Shown here in pieces: positions 6,156 to 7,626 of a stretch of 7,626 nt of DNA (the first letter of the stretch is position 1; each line of letters begins with the position of its first letter). Location of the stretch: contig JAGLSM010000090.1 in NCBI GenBank assembly GCA_023135745.1, forward strand, positions 1 to 7,626. Reading direction: 5' to 3'. The notes under the pieces are model-generated. The model was not told the origin of the DNA. It made no database searches and was given only the letters and a program-made list of their open reading frames with translations. Origin of the DNA: Spirochaetota bacterium. GTDB taxonomy: Bacteria > Spirochaetota > JAGLSM01. The position numbers and the translations under genes are program-made.

Positions 6156-6847
6156 TCTTCAATTTCCTTTTTTAATGATTCAATATTTTTTGATTTTCCA
6201 ACTACAACCAGGATGTCGCTTTCTTCAATTTGATCTTCCGGTTTAGGGACATCGACGATTTCTTCTTTAAAGGCGTTTAAACCTTCGGGCGTTATTTCGG
6301 GAACAAGTTTTTTTACAGCGATTATATTGATGTTAAACCTGGCCCTGAAATCAAGATCTTTTATTGTCTGACCCATGATTGAAGGAGTGGATGCTATCTC
6401 TGCCAGTAGATGATCATCGGCAAGACTTATGTATGACAGCAGGTGAGATGAGGTCAGCCTCTTTGCGAGCCTTTCCGCTACTTCTTTTTCAGGTTCCATA
6501 ACCTCGCTTGCCCCGATTAGACGGAGTATTTGAGCATGGGACGATGTTGCGGCTCTTGCTATAAGATTGGGTATGCCCAGTTTTTTAACAAGCAGTGTTG
6601 TAAGGACAGACGCATCCATGTCCTGGCCCATACATACAATCCCGCAGTCAAAGTCGTTTATACCCAGCATTGCCAGCGATTCTTCGGATGTTGAGTCCAG
6701 ACATACCGCCTGTGTTACTTTATCCTTGATTTCCTCAACGAGTTCCTGTTTGGAATCAACGGCCAGGACTTCACCGCCCTGTTCCATAAGTCTTTGTGTT
6801 ATGGTGCTTCCGAAAGTACCCAGTCCGAATACAATAAATTTTTTCAT
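6152..6847 (-). CDS. ktrA: KtrA/TrkA-type RCK gating subunit of potassium uptake system
   Basis: Cytoplasmic regulatory subunit that forms a ring on the K+ channel subunit and gates it with bound nucleotide. At 231 residues it has a single RCK unit, as in KtrA, not the doubled unit of E. coli TrkA. RCK_N (about 2-125) begins with the Rossmann loop GLGTFG (8-13), ends beta-2 with Asp31 in AVDSK, and continues through VCLDSTSEESL and RLIGASEVMEPEKEVAERLA. RCK_C (about 137-228) includes ISLADDHLLAEI and the closing SDILVVVGK, the region where cyclic-di-AMP binds in some family members; no such ligand can be assigned here. The start ATG follows AGGA at a 6-nt spacing. It lies 25 nt after the channel gene and overlaps the next gene by 4 nt. 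Confidence 0.93.
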   Translation of the reverse strand: MKKFIVFGLGTFGSTITQRLMEQGGEVLAVDSKQELVEEIKDKVTQAVCLDSTSEESLAMLGINDFDCGIVCMGQDMDASVLTTLLVKKLGIPNLIARAATSSHAQILRLIGASEVMEPEKEVAERLAKRLTSSHLLSYISLADDHLLAEIASTPSIMGQTIKDLDFRARFNINIIAVKKLVPEITPEGLNAFKEEIVDVPKPEDQIEESDILVVVGKSKNIESLKKEIEE

Positions 6848-6872
6848 TTTTTGTCCTGTTCCTTATTTTCAG

Positions 6873-7626
6873 TTAACCTACCATTATTTTTTCTTCCGGA
6901 AGCCTGAGCAGGTTCTTATCAGCTTTTTGACGGCTCATAGCAAGAACCAGGGTCAGAGGTCCTATTCTCCCAAGAAACATAGTTATAATGATAACAATTT
7001 TTGACCCGGTTGATAAGGATGGTGTTATTCCGGTTGATAATCCTACTGTTGCTGCGGCTGATACTACTTCAAATACGACATTAAGAAAGTGAAAATCAGT
7101 TTCAATAAACATGATTATCAGTGATGAGGTAAAAACAAGAGCGATGGAAAGCACAGTAATGGCCACAGCCTTGTTTATTATATCTCTTGGAATATGCCTT
7201 TTAAAGATTTTAACTTCTTTTTGTTCTTTAATCATTGTTACAATTGTAAGCAGCATAAGATAGAAGGTTGTAGTTTTAATTCCTCCGCCGGTTGATCCGG
7301 GAGAAGCTCCTATAAACATGAAAAAAATCATGATCAGGAATGTAACAGGTCTAAGGTCTGAAAAATTAATAGTATTAAATCCGGCTGTTCTGGTTGTTGT
7401 GCTTTGAAACGCGGAAATATAAAGTTTTTTAAACGGATTCATTTCCGCCAGACTGTTGTCGTATTCGCTTATATAGAATAATACAGCGCCGCTGATTAAC
7501 AAAACTACCGTTATTATCAGGACCATTTTTGTGTGCAGGGTTAAGCGGCCTCTAATGGTATTCAGTGATTTTTCTTTTCTTTTAAAAAATGATGAAACCT
7601 TGTTTTTTAGATTTATTTTAACTGTA
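6873..7626 (-). CDS. ktrB: KtrB/TrkH-type K+ channel subunit, N-terminus outside window
   Basis: Membrane subunit of a K+ uptake system; only the C-terminal half (about 251 codons) is in view. The reading frame runs without a stop to the window edge, through a basic cytoplasmic loop (about 7527-7625), so the internal ATG at 7524-7526 is not the start. Visible marks: the third selectivity-filter loop TTTRTAGFNT (about 7371-7397), the gating-region segment GASPGSTGGGIKT (7272-7310) between membrane helices, the fourth filter loop ATVGLSTG (7029-7052), and GRIGPLTL in the last helix. The filter glycines are present, so the part seen looks functional. It is paired with the RCK subunit downstream. 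KtrB versus TrkH is chosen mainly from the short single-RCK partner and is not certain. Confidence 0.93.
   Translation of the reverse strand, partial: TVKINLKNKVSSFFKRKEKSLNTIRGRLTLHTKMVLIITVVLLISGAVLFYISEYDNSLAEMNPFKKLYISAFQSTTTRTAGFNTINFSDLRPVTFLIMIFFMFIGASPGSTGGGIKTTTFYLMLLTIVTMIKEQKEVKIFKRHIPRDIINKAVAITVLSIALVFTSSLIIMFIETDFHFLNVVFEVVSAAATVGLSTGITPSLSTGSKIVIIITMFLGRIGPLTLVLAMSRQKADKNLLRLPEEKIMVG

Noticed and set aside
6567..7004. Plus-strand 145-codon frame opposite ktrA and ktrB
   Set aside because: It spans the antisense of two clear genes and their gap; the composition is shadow-like and no start signal was seen.
1..7626. CRISPR array, tRNA, rRNA, insertion sequence or defence system
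   Set aside because: No regularly spaced repeats, no tRNA or rRNA-like stretches, no transposase or terminal repeats and no defence-type domains were seen on either strand.

Overview
This window is an AT-rich stretch of chromosome from a Gram-negative bacterium. A Spy/CpxP-like periplasmic protein encoded beside a CpxR/CpxA-type pair implies a periplasm. The PAS-kinase H-box and general gene style recall Desulfobacterota (former Deltaproteobacteria), but this is an impression from family resemblance and no marker gene proves it. I see no insertion sequence, phage gene, CRISPR array, tRNA or rRNA.

Layout: (1) 1-1095, minus strand: a soluble PAS-domain sensor histidine kinase, cut at its C-terminus by the window edge. 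(2) 1096-1424: a divergent regulatory region with a good minus-strand promoter (perfect TTGACA), two abutting palindromes in a small GC-rich island, a CpxR-box-like direct repeat, and a plus-strand promoter. (3) 1425-3989, plus strand: a three-gene cpxP-cpxR-cpxA-like cluster (envelope stress or metal sensing), with a hairpin between the first two genes and a 1-nt stop/start overlap between the last two. (4) 3990-4092: a convergent junction built from repeated ATCCCGAT/ATCGGGAT arms. (5) 4093-7626, minus strand: a tightly packed run, in transcription order KtrB/TrkH potassium channel subunit (N-terminus outside the window), KtrA/TrkA gating subunit, an unrecognised two-TM HAMP-PAS membrane protein without an output domain, and glyA (serine hydroxymethyltransferase). 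Gaps in this run are 25 nt, a 4-nt overlap and 8 nt, so it looks like one operon.

Working model: the CpxP-like protein probably acts as a membrane-tethered periplasmic sensor or chaperone feeding the CpxA-like kinase, whose external loop is unusually histidine-rich. The phosphorylated CpxR-like regulator would then bind the direct repeat upstream of cpxP and autoregulate the cluster. In the minus-strand operon, KtrAB takes up K+ under nucleotide control. The HAMP-PAS protein, translationally coupled to ktrA and probably to glyA, could be an accessory sensor for the transporter. It is the least explained gene here and the best candidate for something undescribed.
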